This document shows, one piece after another, positions 54,214 to 62,985 of a stretch of DNA of 64,000 bases; the stretch's first letter is position 1; the number at the start of each line of letters is the position of its first letter. The notes under the pieces are model-generated. The model had not been told where the DNA came from, did no database searches, and saw nothing but the letters and a program-made list of their open reading frames with translations. Source of the DNA: Pseudomonas triticifolii (GTDB lineage: Bacteria; Pseudomonadota; Gammaproteobacteria; Pseudomonadales; Pseudomonadaceae); NCBI RefSeq assembly GCF_014358015.1, contig NZ_JACONV010000010.1, positions 96,955 through 160,954 of the forward strand. The letters are read 5' to 3'. A program made the position numbers and the translations under genes.

Positions 54214-56286
54214 TTAGCCCTGTTCGACCTTGTTGCGACCGTTTTCCTTGGCCCGATACAAGGCCTGATCGGCACGCTTGATCGCCACGTCACTGCGCTC
54301 GCCAGTGCGCAATGCCGTCACGCCCATGGAGACGGTGATGGTGACGCGCTCGCCCTTGAAATGAAACGGGCACAGCTCGACGGCCTGACGTAAATCCTCC
54401 AGCAGCACCAGGCCCGCCGTCACAGGTGTGGCAGGCAACAGCACGACAAACTCCTCACCCCCGAAGCGCGCCAGAAAGTCACCGGGGCGCAGGCGCTTTT
54501 TCAGCACACTGGCGACGATTTTCAGCACTTTGTCGCCTGCCAGATGCCCGTAGCCGTCGTTGATGCGCTTGAAATGATCCAGATCCAGAATGCCGACCAG
54601 CAGGCTGTTCTTGCGCTGCTGCCACAGGCCGATCTCCTGTTCGAGCCGTTCGCCCCACGCCGCGCGATTCGGCAACCCGGTCAGCGGGTCGAGCAGCGCC
54701 TTCTGCCGTTGCTCTTCCAGATGGGTCCGAAAGCCCAGCGCTTCCTGCTCCATGCTCGCCACACGGGCGGCCAGGCCTTGCAGCCGTGACGCGACCTCCT
54801 GCTCACGCTCGTCCCGCGAACGCTGGTAATGGTCCATAGTGCTGAGCAGGCCTTCCAGACGGTTATCCAGCACTTGCTTGAGGCTGGGCAGATCGGAGGC
54901 GTCCTGCACGCTGCTTTGCAGCCCGCCGACCTGTTCACGCAACTGCTCGTTGAGGACACGCGCCGTGGAGCGGTTTTCAGCGTGATCCTCGCTGGCGGCC
55001 TGCAGATGACTCTGAAAGGACTCAAGCCGCTCGTTCAATTGCTTGAGGTAGATGCCGAATTCCTGCTGCCCGCCATTGTTGATGGCGAGCATCAGGACTG
55101 CCAGATCATCGAGGATCGGCAAGAGTTCGTACCAGTTCAGCCCGTGCTTGAGGCGTAACTGCATCGCTTCGACCTGAGGCCGGTAATGCTCGGACAAGGT
55201 CAGGTCAGCAAGCAGGCCCAGCAGCGTTTCTTCGATATGCGCGGCCACCGAACTGTAGCTGGGCTCAGGCGCCGAGGGCAGGGCATAGCCTTCCTCGCCC
55301 TCCGGGCCGTCTTCTGCTTCGATTTCGTCAGTGTCATCCGACGACTCGACCACCGGACTGGCAGGCTGTTGCTGATAGGGGACCGTTGGTGTCGGCGTCA
55401 CCAGGCCCTCAATCGGCGTCTCGCTGCGCACAGGCGCCGAAACCAGCGCAGCCAGTGGCGCGGGCGGCATATCGACCGGCAACGGTGTGGGTTCAGCCAC
55501 CTGAGCGACTGGCGCATGAACTTCAGGCGTTGATTGCGGCGTTTCAACCGGGGCAATGACAGCGGCTTGTGGGGAAGATTCGGCAGCCGGATCGACGAGC
55601 CTCGCAGGCTCAGCAGCAGGAATTGCCGTGGCGGTTTTTTCCTCGTGCTCGTCAGGCTCGGAGCGCGACTCGGCCTGCTGTGGATGAGGGGCAACAGCCT
55701 GTGGCTCGGAAGGAGCATCAGGGCGCGTTGCGTCAGGTTGAGGATGACCCTCGCCATGCTCATCACGAGAGCCGAACAGGCGCTCCAGCAATCCGGGACG
55801 ATGGCCTTCGTCGGCTTTCTCCAGAAGCGTCAGAGCCTTGCCCTGCAATCCGCTCAGCTCACTGAGTAGCAACGGCAGTTCGCGGGCCTGGGAAGCGCGC
55901 TCTTCAAGCCCCTTGGCAAAGCGCTTGAGCGGTTTGCGCACCTCGCGTGGCAGATCCAGCGCCTGCAGTTGCGTGACCAGTGCAGTCAACGCTGCACTGA
56001 TTTGCCCGACCCGTACCTCACGACGATGCTCGGAATCCAGCACCGCCTTTTCGAGACGGGGAATCAGCGCCGCCAGCCCGGCATCCATGTCGTCCTTGCG
56101 CACGATTTCGCGCATTTCCTTCATGCATTCATCGACGGCCCGGTCCGAGCCTTCTGCCGCCAGGCTGCTGCGCACCAGGCCCCGACGCAGCAGGTCGAGC
56201 CGCGCATCCCAGCGCTTTTCGAGCTTATCCTGCTGTTCGATTCCCTTGAGGTACTTCTCTTTCCAACGCTCCGCGTCGTCGCTCAT
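54214..56286 (-). CDS. GGDEF diguanylate cyclase with long N-terminal extension
   Basis: This 690-residue protein has a C-terminal GGDEF domain with active GGEEF at residues 609-613 and an RxxD inhibitory site five residues before it (RPGD), so it should make c-di-GMP with product inhibition. The N-terminal 480 residues are charged and helical with an acidic, proline/alanine-rich linker (about residues 185-345); no membrane helix is evident, so it may be cytoplasmic. Gene order matches P. aeruginosa dgcH. The ATG ending at 56286 (MSDDAERWKEKYLKG) overlaps the stop of the upstream nuclease gene by four bases. Confidence 0.9.
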   Translation of the reverse strand: MSDDAERWKEKYLKGIEQQDKLEKRWDARLDLLRRGLVRSSLAAEGSDRAVDECMKEMREIVRKDDMDAGLAALIPRLEKAVLDSEHRREVRVGQISAALTALVTQLQALDLPREVRKPLKRFAKGLEERASQARELPLLLSELSGLQGKALTLLEKADEGHRPGLLERLFGSRDEHGEGHPQPDATRPDAPSEPQAVAPHPQQAESRSEPDEHEEKTATAIPAAEPARLVDPAAESSPQAAVIAPVETPQSTPEVHAPVAQVAEPTPLPVDMPPAPLAALVSAPVRSETPIEGLVTPTPTVPYQQQPASPVVESSDDTDEIEAEDGPEGEEGYALPSAPEPSYSSVAAHIEETLLGLLADLTLSEHYRPQVEAMQLRLKHGLNWYELLPILDDLAVLMLAINNGGQQEFGIYLKQLNERLESFQSHLQAASEDHAENRSTARVLNEQLREQVGGLQSSVQDASDLPSLKQVLDNRLEGLLSTMDHYQRSRDEREQEVASRLQGLAARVASMEQEALGFRTHLEEQRQKALLDPLTGLPNRAAWGERLEQEIGLWQQRKNSLLVGILDLDHFKRINDGYGHLAGDKVLKIVASVLKKRLRPGDFLARFGGEEFVVLLPATPVTAGLVLLEDLRQAVELCPFHFKGERVTITVSMGVTALRTGERSDVAIKRADQALYRAKENGRNKVEQG

Positions 56287-57158
56287 GCAAGGCTTCCACC
56301 AGAAGGCACAGGCAACGAGTCCCCACACAGTGACGCAGGCAGGCGAATCTCGACAGCAACCGGCAGGTGATCGGAAATGGGCTGGGCCAGTACCTGCACG
56401 CGTTCGAGTGTCAGGGTCGGGCTGAGCAGAATGTGATCAAGGCAGCGTTGCGGCCGCCAGCTGGGGAACGTCGCTTCGATCTGCGGCGCGAGCAGGCCCA
56501 GGTCGCGCAGCGGCGAATGCTCCAGCAGATCATTGGCATGGGTGTTCATGTCGCCCATCAACACCTGATGACGATAGCCGCCGATCAGTTCACGGATGTA
56601 GGCCAGTTGCCGGGTTCGGGTACGCGTGCCCAGTGCCAGGTGCATCATGACCACCACCAGCGCGTCATCCCCTTCGCCGAAGCGAACCAGAATCGCACCA
56701 CGCCCCGCAGGGCCGGGCAATGGATGATCTTCGATCTTGGCCGGGCGCAGACGGCTCAGTACGCCATTGCTGTGCTGAGCAAAGCGACCGAGGTTGCGAT
56801 TTAGTTGTTGATACCAATACGGAAAACCACCCAGCTGGGCGAGGTGCTCGACCTGATTGACGAAGCCTGAGCGCATGCTGCCGCCATCGACTTCCTGCAG
56901 AGCGACCAGATCGAAGTCGTGAAGCAGCTCACCGATCTTCTTCAGGTTACTCGCGCGCCCCACATGCGGCAGCAGATGCTGCCAGCTGCGAGTCAGGTAG
57001 TGCCGGTACCGCTCAGTGCTGATACCGACCTGGATATTGAAACTGAGCAGCCGCAGCCTGCCGTCTTCCGGCAAACCGGTTTGCGTCAGATGATGTTCGT
57101 TGACCCGCGGATCATGCAGGCCAACGACTCGTTCTGTGCCCTTGCCCCAGCGGCCCAT
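56283..57158 (-). CDS. Endonuclease/exonuclease/phosphatase-family protein
   Basis: This 291-residue EEP-fold protein shows the conserved blocks LLSFNIQVGIS, DLVALQEVDGGS, GDMNTH and the ending HLPVAVEIRLP, including the catalytic aspartate and histidine pairs. The fold covers AP endonucleases, phospholipases and RNases; the substrate is unknown here. Unlike the Crc homologue in this window it keeps the catalytic residues. It overlaps the diguanylate cyclase gene by four bases and follows dsbA by 9 bases, so it is probably translated from a dsbA-led message. Confidence 0.88.
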   Translation of the reverse strand: MGRWGKGTERVVGLHDPRVNEHHLTQTGLPEDGRLRLLSFNIQVGISTERYRHYLTRSWQHLLPHVGRASNLKKIGELLHDFDLVALQEVDGGSMRSGFVNQVEHLAQLGGFPYWYQQLNRNLGRFAQHSNGVLSRLRPAKIEDHPLPGPAGRGAILVRFGEGDDALVVVMMHLALGTRTRTRQLAYIRELIGGYRHQVLMGDMNTHANDLLEHSPLRDLGLLAPQIEATFPSWRPQRCLDHILLSPTLTLERVQVLAQPISDHLPVAVEIRLPASLCGDSLPVPSGGSLA

Positions 57159-57167
57159 GAGCGGCGC

Positions 57168-57812
57168 TTACTTCGCGGCCTTGGCAGCCGCTCGCTCTTT
57201 GGCGATCAACTGGTCGGCAACCTGCAGGGCCGCCTCCGGACCACCGGCAGAGCCGAGGTCGAAGCGATACTTGCCGTTGACGATCATGGTCGGAACACCG
57301 GTCACTTCATACTTCTTGGCCAGTTCCTTGTACTGCGTGATCTTGCCCTTCACGGCGAAGGAGTCGAACGTGCTCAGGAATTTTTCCTTGTCGACACCTT
57401 GAGTGGCGACGAAGTCAGCCATGTCGTTCTTGTCGGTCAGACGCTTGCCACCTTTCTGAATCGCCTCGAACACAGCGGCGTGGACCTTGTGCTCTACGCC
57501 CAGGGTGTCCAGGGTGATGAACAGCTGACCATGGGCATCCCATGGGCCACCGAACATGGCTGGAATACGCACGAAGTTGACGTCAGATGGCAGTTTTTCA
57601 ACCCATGGGTTGATGGTCGGCTCAAACGCGTAGCAGTGCGGGCAGCCATACCAGAACAGTTCCACGACTTCGATCTTGCCGGGTTGTGCAACCGGCACAG
57701 CGCTGCTCAGCTCGACGTATTGCTTGCCTGCCTGAATAGGCTCGGCAGCTTGAGCGGACATACCGAACAGACTGGCGGCAACCAGCGCGGCGCTGATGAT
57801 CAGATTACGCAT
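57168..57812 (-). CDS. dsbA: Thiol:disulfide interchange protein DsbA
   Basis: This 214-residue periplasmic thioredoxin-fold oxidase has a signal peptide (about residues 1-22, ending SAQA-AE), the active site CPHC in FWYGCPHCYAFEP and the cis-proline loop GVPTMIVNG. It inserts disulfides into exported proteins and is reoxidised by DsbB. The strong AGGAG site before the ATG fits high expression. Targets encoded in this window include the CSS-motif EAL protein and, by its cysteines, the Ivy homologue. It follows the cytochrome c4 gene after a strong terminator. Confidence 0.97.
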   Translation of the reverse strand: MRNLIISAALVAASLFGMSAQAAEPIQAGKQYVELSSAVPVAQPGKIEVVELFWYGCPHCYAFEPTINPWVEKLPSDVNFVRIPAMFGGPWDAHGQLFITLDTLGVEHKVHAAVFEAIQKGGKRLTDKNDMADFVATQGVDKEKFLSTFDSFAVKGKITQYKELAKKYEVTGVPTMIVNGKYRFDLGSAGGPEAALQVADQLIAKERAAAKAAK

Positions 57813-57906
57813 GCTTTACTCCTGGGCAGATTGAGTCGCCTTCAAGCGACGGTGTTTTCGACCGAACGCGAAGGCTTGAGTTCGTTAGTGTAACGCTGGC
57901 AACCGC

Positions 57907-57934
57907 AAAAAAGGGCAGGCACGTGGCCCTTTTT
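57907..57934 (-). terminator. Terminator between cytochrome c4 and dsbA
   Basis: AAAAAGGGC and GCCCTTTTT flank a 9-base loop; on the minus strand it ends the cytochrome c4 transcript. Confidence 0.9.
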
Positions 57935-57981
57935 GAAGGCGGCGTGAAGCAGGTCATACCCAGAGCTGCAATTTCCACGTT

Positions 57982-58596
57982 TCAGTGAAGACCCTGAATG
58001 TAGTGCGCCAGCGCCTCAATATCCTGTGTGCTCAGCCTCGCAGCAATGGCACGCATTACCCTGGTGTCGCCGTCATTGGTCCGATCACCTTCACGGAATG
58101 CCATCAGCTGCTTCTTGATGTAATCGGCATGCTGGCCGCCAAGATGAGGAAAACCTGCCTGGATATTGCCGGTGCCATCAGGCGAGTGACAGCCGGTACA
58201 GGCAGGCAGACCCTGATCCAGCCTGCCGCCCCGGAACAATGCCTCGCCCTTCGCCACCAGATCCGGTGACGCTGCGCCGATACTGCCTTGCTGCCCCGCA
58301 TAGAACGCGGAGATGTCGGCGAGGTCCTGATCATTGAGGTTATTGAGCAGGCCGGTCATTTCCACGACCACGCGCTTGCCGTCCTTGATCTCGCGCAGTT
58401 GCTTGAGCAGGTAGCGCTCACCCTGGCCTGCCAGTTTGGGGAAGCCGGGAACCAGGCTGTTGCCGTCCGGGCCATGACAGGCGCCGCACACGGCGGTCTT
58501 TGCCTGTCCGGCGGTGGCGTTGCCCGCCGGGTCGGCAGCCTGGGAGGAGGCGCATAGGCCCAGCGCCAGCAGCAAACTCACGAGGAATGTGTTCAT
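57982..58596 (-). CDS. Dihaem cytochrome c4
   Basis: This 204-residue exported protein has a signal peptide (ending ASSQA-AD) and two class I haem-binding modules, CGACH near residue 38 and CTGCH near residue 135. Each carries its axial-methionine region (e.g. [23 protein letters not shown]). Cytochrome c4 passes electrons to cbb3 oxidases in the periplasm or on the membrane face. It is followed by dsbA downstream and divergent from engB, as in other pseudomonads (cc4 locus). Confidence 0.94.
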   Translation of the reverse strand: MNTFLVSLLLALGLCASSQAADPAGNATAGQAKTAVCGACHGPDGNSLVPGFPKLAGQGERYLLKQLREIKDGKRVVVEMTGLLNNLNDQDLADISAFYAGQQGSIGAASPDLVAKGEALFRGGRLDQGLPACTGCHSPDGTGNIQAGFPHLGGQHADYIKKQLMAFREGDRTNDGDTRVMRAIAARLSTQDIEALAHYIQGLH

Positions 58597-58947
58597 CAGG
58601 TCATCCGATCAGCCAAGGGGGTAAAAAGTCGCGTAGCCCATGACTGGCGCGTCCGGAAGGACAGTCGGCAAATGCTGGCCACTGCTGTCCCTGCACATTC
58701 CACACAGCGCAGCGGCATCGCCTTTGATCCTGTGACAACGGCCCTAAAGCCCGATGACTCAGCAAAAACCTTTCAGGTTGAAAGCGGACTGCGTTCTAAT
58801 GCGCATATTGATCTCGCTCGACTGTGCAGGCTCCCATCAGGAGACGAAAGCACACACAAAAGTTGCGGCATTATATACTCGCGCTACCCAAACGGAAACG
58901 ACACCCTTGCCACACGCCTTGCGGGCAGGGCCTTCACCGGAAATCAC
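58597..58947. promoter_or_regulatory. Divergent cytochrome c4 / engB region
   Basis: About 351 bases without a gene. A TATATACTC stretch near 58874 looks like the -10 region of the engB promoter; no convincing -35 was found. A purine-rich GGGGGTAAAAAG near 58617 may belong to the cc4 promoter side. Confidence 0.4.
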
Positions 58948-59583
58948 ATGCAACTCAAAAACCCCATCCTCGGTCTGTGCCAACAGGCCACCTTCATGCT
59001 CAGCGCCGCCAAGGTCGACCAATGCCCCGACGACGAAGGGTTTGAAGTCGCGTTTGCCGGTCGTTCCAACGCGGGCAAGTCCAGCGCACTGAACACCCTG
59101 ACCCACGCCAGCCTGGCGCGTACATCCAAGACGCCGGGACGCACCCAGTTGCTGAACTTCTTTGGCCTGGACGAGGATCGCCGTCTGGTCGACCTGCCGG
59201 GCTACGGCTACGCCAAGGTGCCGATCCCGCTCAAACAGCACTGGCAGCGTCACCTGGAAGCCTACCTGGGCAGCCGCGAAAGCCTGAAGGGTCTGATCCT
59301 GATGATGGACATCCGCCATCCAATGACCGACTTCGACCTGCTCATGCTGGACTGGGCCGTGGCGAGCAAGATGCCGATGCACATTCTGCTGACCAAGGCC
59401 GACAAACTGACCTACGGCGCAGCCAAGAACACACTGCTCAAGGTTCAGTCGGACATCCGCAAGGGCTGGGGTGAGGCCGTCACCATTCAGCTGTTCTCGG
59501 CACCCAAGCGCATGGGCCTGGAAGAAGCCTACACCGTGCTGGCCGACTGGATGGAACTGGAAGACAAGGCGCCTGCCGAGTAA
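58948..59583 (+). CDS. engB: Ribosome biogenesis GTPase EngB (YihA/YsxC)
   Basis: This 211-residue TRAFAC GTPase has G1 [13 protein letters not shown]3 [12 protein letters not shown]4 TKADKLTYG and a C-terminal [10 protein letters not shown] segment. It assists late large-subunit assembly. I use the ATG at 58948 ([11 protein letters not shown]), since it gives the family length and has GGAA 6 bases upstream; longer in-frame starts reach over the promoter region. It is convergent with the ErsA-type RNA and polA across a 240-base gap. Confidence 0.95.
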   Translation: MQLKNPILGLCQQATFMLSAAKVDQCPDDEGFEVAFAGRSNAGKSSALNTLTHASLARTSKTPGRTQLLNFFGLDEDRRLVDLPGYGYAKVPIPLKQHWQRHLEAYLGSRESLKGLILMMDIRHPMTDFDLLMLDWAVASKMPMHILLTKADKLTYGAAKNTLLKVQSDIRKGWGEAVTIQLFSAPKRMGLEEAYTVLADWMELEDKAPAE

Positions 59584-59592
59584 ATCGCAGGC

Positions 59593-59720
59593 AAAAAAAA
59601 CCCCGGACTTCGTATGGGGAGGGGGAAGTTCGGGGTCTAAGGCCGGACCTTAGGGTGAGATCCGGATATCTGCCAACACTTAACACAACATAGGAGCATG
59701 ACTGGCTTGTCAGCCAATCG
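59593..59720 (-). ncRNA. ersA: Candidate ErsA-type small RNA (Spot 42 position)
   Basis: On the minus strand an AlgU (sigma22)-type promoter (GAACTT at 59748-59753, 17 bases, TCAGA at 59726-59730) predicts a start near 59720. The transcript would run about 128 nt to a terminator: stem 59601-59611 with 59625-59635 (one G-U), U8 at 59593-59600. The terminator loop reads CCCCCTCCCCAT on the RNA, a UCCCC-rich single-stranded segment like that of P. aeruginosa ErsA. The engB-polA gap is the position of ErsA in P. aeruginosa and of Spot 42 in E. coli. Boundaries are inferred. Confidence 0.8.
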
Positions 59721-59725
59721 TGTGT

Positions 59726-59753
59726 TCTGACTCCTGTCTGGACGGTTAAGTTC
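59726..59753 (-). promoter_or_regulatory. AlgU/sigma22-type promoter of the small RNA
   Basis: GAACTT-N17-TCAGA on the minus strand matches the extracytoplasmic sigma-factor consensus (GAACTT-N16/17-TCTGA) with one mismatch. It implies induction by envelope stress. Confidence 0.72.
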
Positions 59754-59823
59754 CAGCGATGAAGAAAAGTTCACATTTCCTACAACGTTTGGCGAAATTG
59801 ATGACAACTTCGCCACTACGTCA

Positions 59824-62589
59824 TCAGTGCGCCTCGTCCCAGTTGTTGCCCACACCGACTTCCACCAGCAGCGGCACCGCCAATGCTGCGGCGCTGCTCA
59901 TGTGCGGGCGAATCTGGGTGCTGATCTGATCCACCAGGTCTTCACGCACCTCCAGCACCAGTTCGTCGTGCACCTGAAGGATGACCCGCGCGTCCAGCCC
60001 GGATTCGTCCAGCCAGCCGTTCACGGCAATCATCGCTTTCTTGATGATATCGGCCGCCGTGCCCTGCATCGGCGCGTTGATCGCCATACGCTCTGCGCCT
60101 TTGCGCAGTGAAGGGTTCTTGGCATTGATGTCAGGCAGGTACAGGCGACGACCGAAAATGGTTTCGACGAAGCCCTGTTCCGCCGCCTGAGCCCGCGTGC
60201 GCTCCATGTATTGGAGCACGCCTGGGTAACGCGCGAAGTAGCGATCCACGTAAGCCTGCGACTGCTTGCGGTCGACGCCAATCTGCTTGGCCAGACCGAA
60301 GGCGCTCATGCCGTAGATCAGACCGAAGTTGATCGCCTTGGCACTGCGACGCATGTCGTTGGTGACATTCTCCAGTTCGACGCCAAACACCTCGGCTGCC
60401 GTGGCCCGGTGCACGTCCAGGTCGTTGCGGAAGGCGTGCAGCAAGCCTTCATCCTGCGCCAGATGCGCCATGATCCGCAGCTCGATCTGTGAATAGTCGG
60501 CCGCCAGCAGCTTGTAGCCCTTGGGCGCGACGAACGCCTGCCGGATACGACGGCCTTCAGCGGTACGAATCGGGATGTTCTGCAGGTTCGGATCGCTGGA
60601 CGACAGACGCCCGGTCACGGCCACCGCCTGATGATAGGAGGTGTGAATACGGCCGGTGCGCGGGTTGATCTGTTCAGGCAGGCGGTCGGTGTAGGTGCTC
60701 TTGAGCTTGCTCATGGAGCGGTATTGCATCAGCACCTTGGGCAGCGGGAAATCCTGCTCGGCCAGTTCGGCGAGCACCGCTTCGGCCGTGGACGGCTGAC
60801 CCGTCGCCGTCTTGCTGATGATCGGCATGCCCAGTTTTTCATAAAGAATCACGCCCAACTGCTTGGGCGAGCCCAGGTTGAACTCCTCACCGGCGATGGC
60901 GAAGGCCTCGCGCTCCAGCGCCGTCATCTTGTCGCCCAACTCCACGCTCTGGATACCCAACAGGTTGGCATCCACCAGCGCGCCCTGACGCTCGATGCGC
61001 GCCAGCACCGGCACCAGCGGCATCTCGATGTCGTTCAATACGGGCTGCAGCGTCGGAATCGCAGCCAGCCGGGCCTGGAAGACTTCGTGCAGGCGCAGGG
61101 TCAGATCAGCCTCTTCGGCGGCATAACTACCCGCCTGCTCAATGGCGATCTGATCAAATGTCAGTTGCTTGGCACCTTTGCCCGCGATGTCCTGGAAGTT
61201 GATCGGGGTGTGCGTGAGGTACTTGGCCACCAGGCTGTCGCGGTCATGGCGAGTGGCGGTGGAGTCCAGCACGTAGGACTCCAGGATCGTGTCAAACTTG
61301 ACGCCTTGCAGGTCGATGCCCTGAGTCTGGTCACCACCCAGCGCACAGTTGGCGAGCAGATTGATCGCAAACTTGGCGTGCTGACCGACCTTGATCTTGT
61401 TCGGGTCCTCAAGCAGCGGCTTGAGCGCCTTGAGCACGGTGTCGCGATCCAGTTGCTGCGGCACGCCCATGTAGGAATGAGTCAGCGGGATGTACGCCGC
61501 TTCGTGGGTCTGGATGGCAAATGACAGGCCGACCAATTGCGCGCGCTGCGCGTCGGTGCCGTTGCTCTGGGTGACGATGGCGAACAGTGGCGCAGCGTCC
61601 AGCTTCTTGAGCCAGGCGTCGAATTGCGCCTGCTCCAGAATCACCTCGTAGGCGGCTTCCCTGGCCACCACCGGCTCTTCTTCAACCGCCAGCTCCTGCC
61701 CGGCGCGCTTGGCATCACGTTGCAGGTCCTCAATCCAGCTCTTGAACTCAAGCTCGGCGTACAGCTCCATCAACGCGTCGCGATCTGGCTCGCCGCAATG
61801 CAACTGGTCCAGCTCGATGTCCAGCGGCACATCGATCTTGATGGTGGCCAGCTCGTAGGACAGGAACGCCATGGCGCGATGTTCTTCAAGCTTGGCGGGC
61901 AGTGTCTTGGCACCACGGATCGGCAGGGCCGCGACCGCGTCAAGGTTGCCATACAGCTCCTTCAGCCCGCCGCCCACGCCGACCAGCAGGCCGACGGCCG
62001 TTTTCTCGCCCACGCCGGGAACGCCCGGAATGTTGTCGACCTTGTCGCCCATCAGCGCGAGGTAGTCGATAATGTGCTCAGGACCGACACCGAATTTCTC
62101 TTTTACGCCAGCCACGTCCAGCACGCTGCCCGTCATGGTGTTGACCAGCGTAATGTGGCCGTCGACCAGTTGCGCCATGTCCTTGTCGCCGGTGGAGATG
62201 ATCACAGGACGATCAGCCGCCGCACTGCTGCGCGCCAGCGTGCCGATCACGTCGTCTGCCTCTACGCCTTCAACGCACAACAGCGGATAGCCCAGGCCTT
62301 TGACGCAGGCGTGCAACAGATCGACCTGCACGCGCAGGTCGTCCGGCATGCTCGGGCGATTGGCCTTGTAGTCGGCGTACAACGTGTCACGAAACGTGCC
62401 GCCTTTGGCATCGAACACTACGGCAAACGGGCTGTCCGGGTACTGCCGACGCAGGCTCTTGAGCATGTTCAGCACGCCTTTGACAGCGCCGGTCGGCAGC
62501 CCTTTGGATGTGGCCAGCGGAGGCAGTGCGTGAAAGGCGCGATAGAGGTAAGAAGAACCGTCCACCAGGACGAGGGGTGCTTGGCTCAT
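59824..62589 (-). CDS. polA: DNA polymerase I with degenerate 3'-5' exonuclease site
   Basis: This 921-residue family A polymerase has an N-terminal 5'-3' nuclease (residues about 1-290; ISTGDKDMAQLV), a 3'-5' exonuclease-like domain (about 325-510) and polymerase motifs A (ADYSQIELR), B (RRSAKAINFGLIYG) and C (QVHDELVLE). It fills repair gaps and removes Okazaki primers. In the exonuclease domain the residues matching E. coli D355, E357, D424 and D501 are V339, Q341, A408 and E493, so proofreading is expected to be lost. The ATG ending at 62589 is chosen over a TTG twelve bases upstream. Confidence 0.96.
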   Translation of the reverse strand: MSQAPLVLVDGSSYLYRAFHALPPLATSKGLPTGAVKGVLNMLKSLRRQYPDSPFAVVFDAKGGTFRDTLYADYKANRPSMPDDLRVQVDLLHACVKGLGYPLLCVEGVEADDVIGTLARSSAAADRPVIISTGDKDMAQLVDGHITLVNTMTGSVLDVAGVKEKFGVGPEHIIDYLALMGDKVDNIPGVPGVGEKTAVGLLVGVGGGLKELYGNLDAVAALPIRGAKTLPAKLEEHRAMAFLSYELATIKIDVPLDIELDQLHCGEPDRDALMELYAELEFKSWIEDLQRDAKRAGQELAVEEEPVVAREAAYEVILEQAQFDAWLKKLDAAPLFAIVTQSNGTDAQRAQLVGLSFAIQTHEAAYIPLTHSYMGVPQQLDRDTVLKALKPLLEDPNKIKVGQHAKFAINLLANCALGGDQTQGIDLQGVKFDTILESYVLDSTATRHDRDSLVAKYLTHTPINFQDIAGKGAKQLTFDQIAIEQAGSYAAEEADLTLRLHEVFQARLAAIPTLQPVLNDIEMPLVPVLARIERQGALVDANLLGIQSVELGDKMTALEREAFAIAGEEFNLGSPKQLGVILYEKLGMPIISKTATGQPSTAEAVLAELAEQDFPLPKVLMQYRSMSKLKSTYTDRLPEQINPRTGRIHTSYHQAVAVTGRLSSSDPNLQNIPIRTAEGRRIRQAFVAPKGYKLLAADYSQIELRIMAHLAQDEGLLHAFRNDLDVHRATAAEVFGVELENVTNDMRRSAKAINFGLIYGMSAFGLAKQIGVDRKQSQAYVDRYFARYPGVLQYMERTRAQAAEQGFVETIFGRRLYLPDINAKNPSLRKGAERMAINAPMQGTAADIIKKAMIAVNGWLDESGLDARVILQVHDELVLEVREDLVDQISTQIRPHMSSAAALAVPLLVEVGVGNNWDEAH

Positions 62590-62663
62590 GAGCAGAATCA
62601 ACCTTTTCGGCGGGGTCGGCGCTAGAATGCGAGGACCATTGACGACAAAGGGACAAGGTTATC

Positions 62664-62951
62664 ATGCGCAAGGCAAATCGACTGTTGTTGACCGGCTTGT
62701 TGGCACTCTGCCCTTTGGTCGCGATGAGCGCTGAAGATTCGCCCTCGGCGGCCCCGGATGTCACGATCCGCACCGACGGTGACAAGACCATTCAGGAGTA
62801 CCGCCAGAACGGCTTTCTTTATGCGGTGAAGATCACCCCCAAGCATGGCAAACCCTATTTCCTGGTGCGCGCCGATGGTACAAGCCCCAATTTCATTCGT
62901 TCGGACCAACCGGACATGCTGATCCCGCAGTGGGAAATATTCAGCTGGTAA
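62664..62951 (+). CDS. DUF2782 family small exported protein
   Basis: This 95-residue protein has a signal peptide (ending VAMSA-ED) and the DUF2782 pattern VTIRTDGDKTIQEYRQNGFL followed by YAVKITPKHGKPYFLVRADG and a WEIFSW end. It is small and periplasmic in prediction, and of unknown function. It lies between the divergent polA gene and thrB, and probably shares the thrB transcript (34 bases apart). An AAGG ribosome site precedes the ATG by 6 bases. Confidence 0.9.
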   Translation: MRKANRLLLTGLLALCPLVAMSAEDSPSAAPDVTIRTDGDKTIQEYRQNGFLYAVKITPKHGKPYFLVRADGTSPNFIRSDQPDMLIPQWEIFSW

Positions 62952-62985
62952 CACCTTACATTCACTTATTGCTGGCAGTCCTGAT

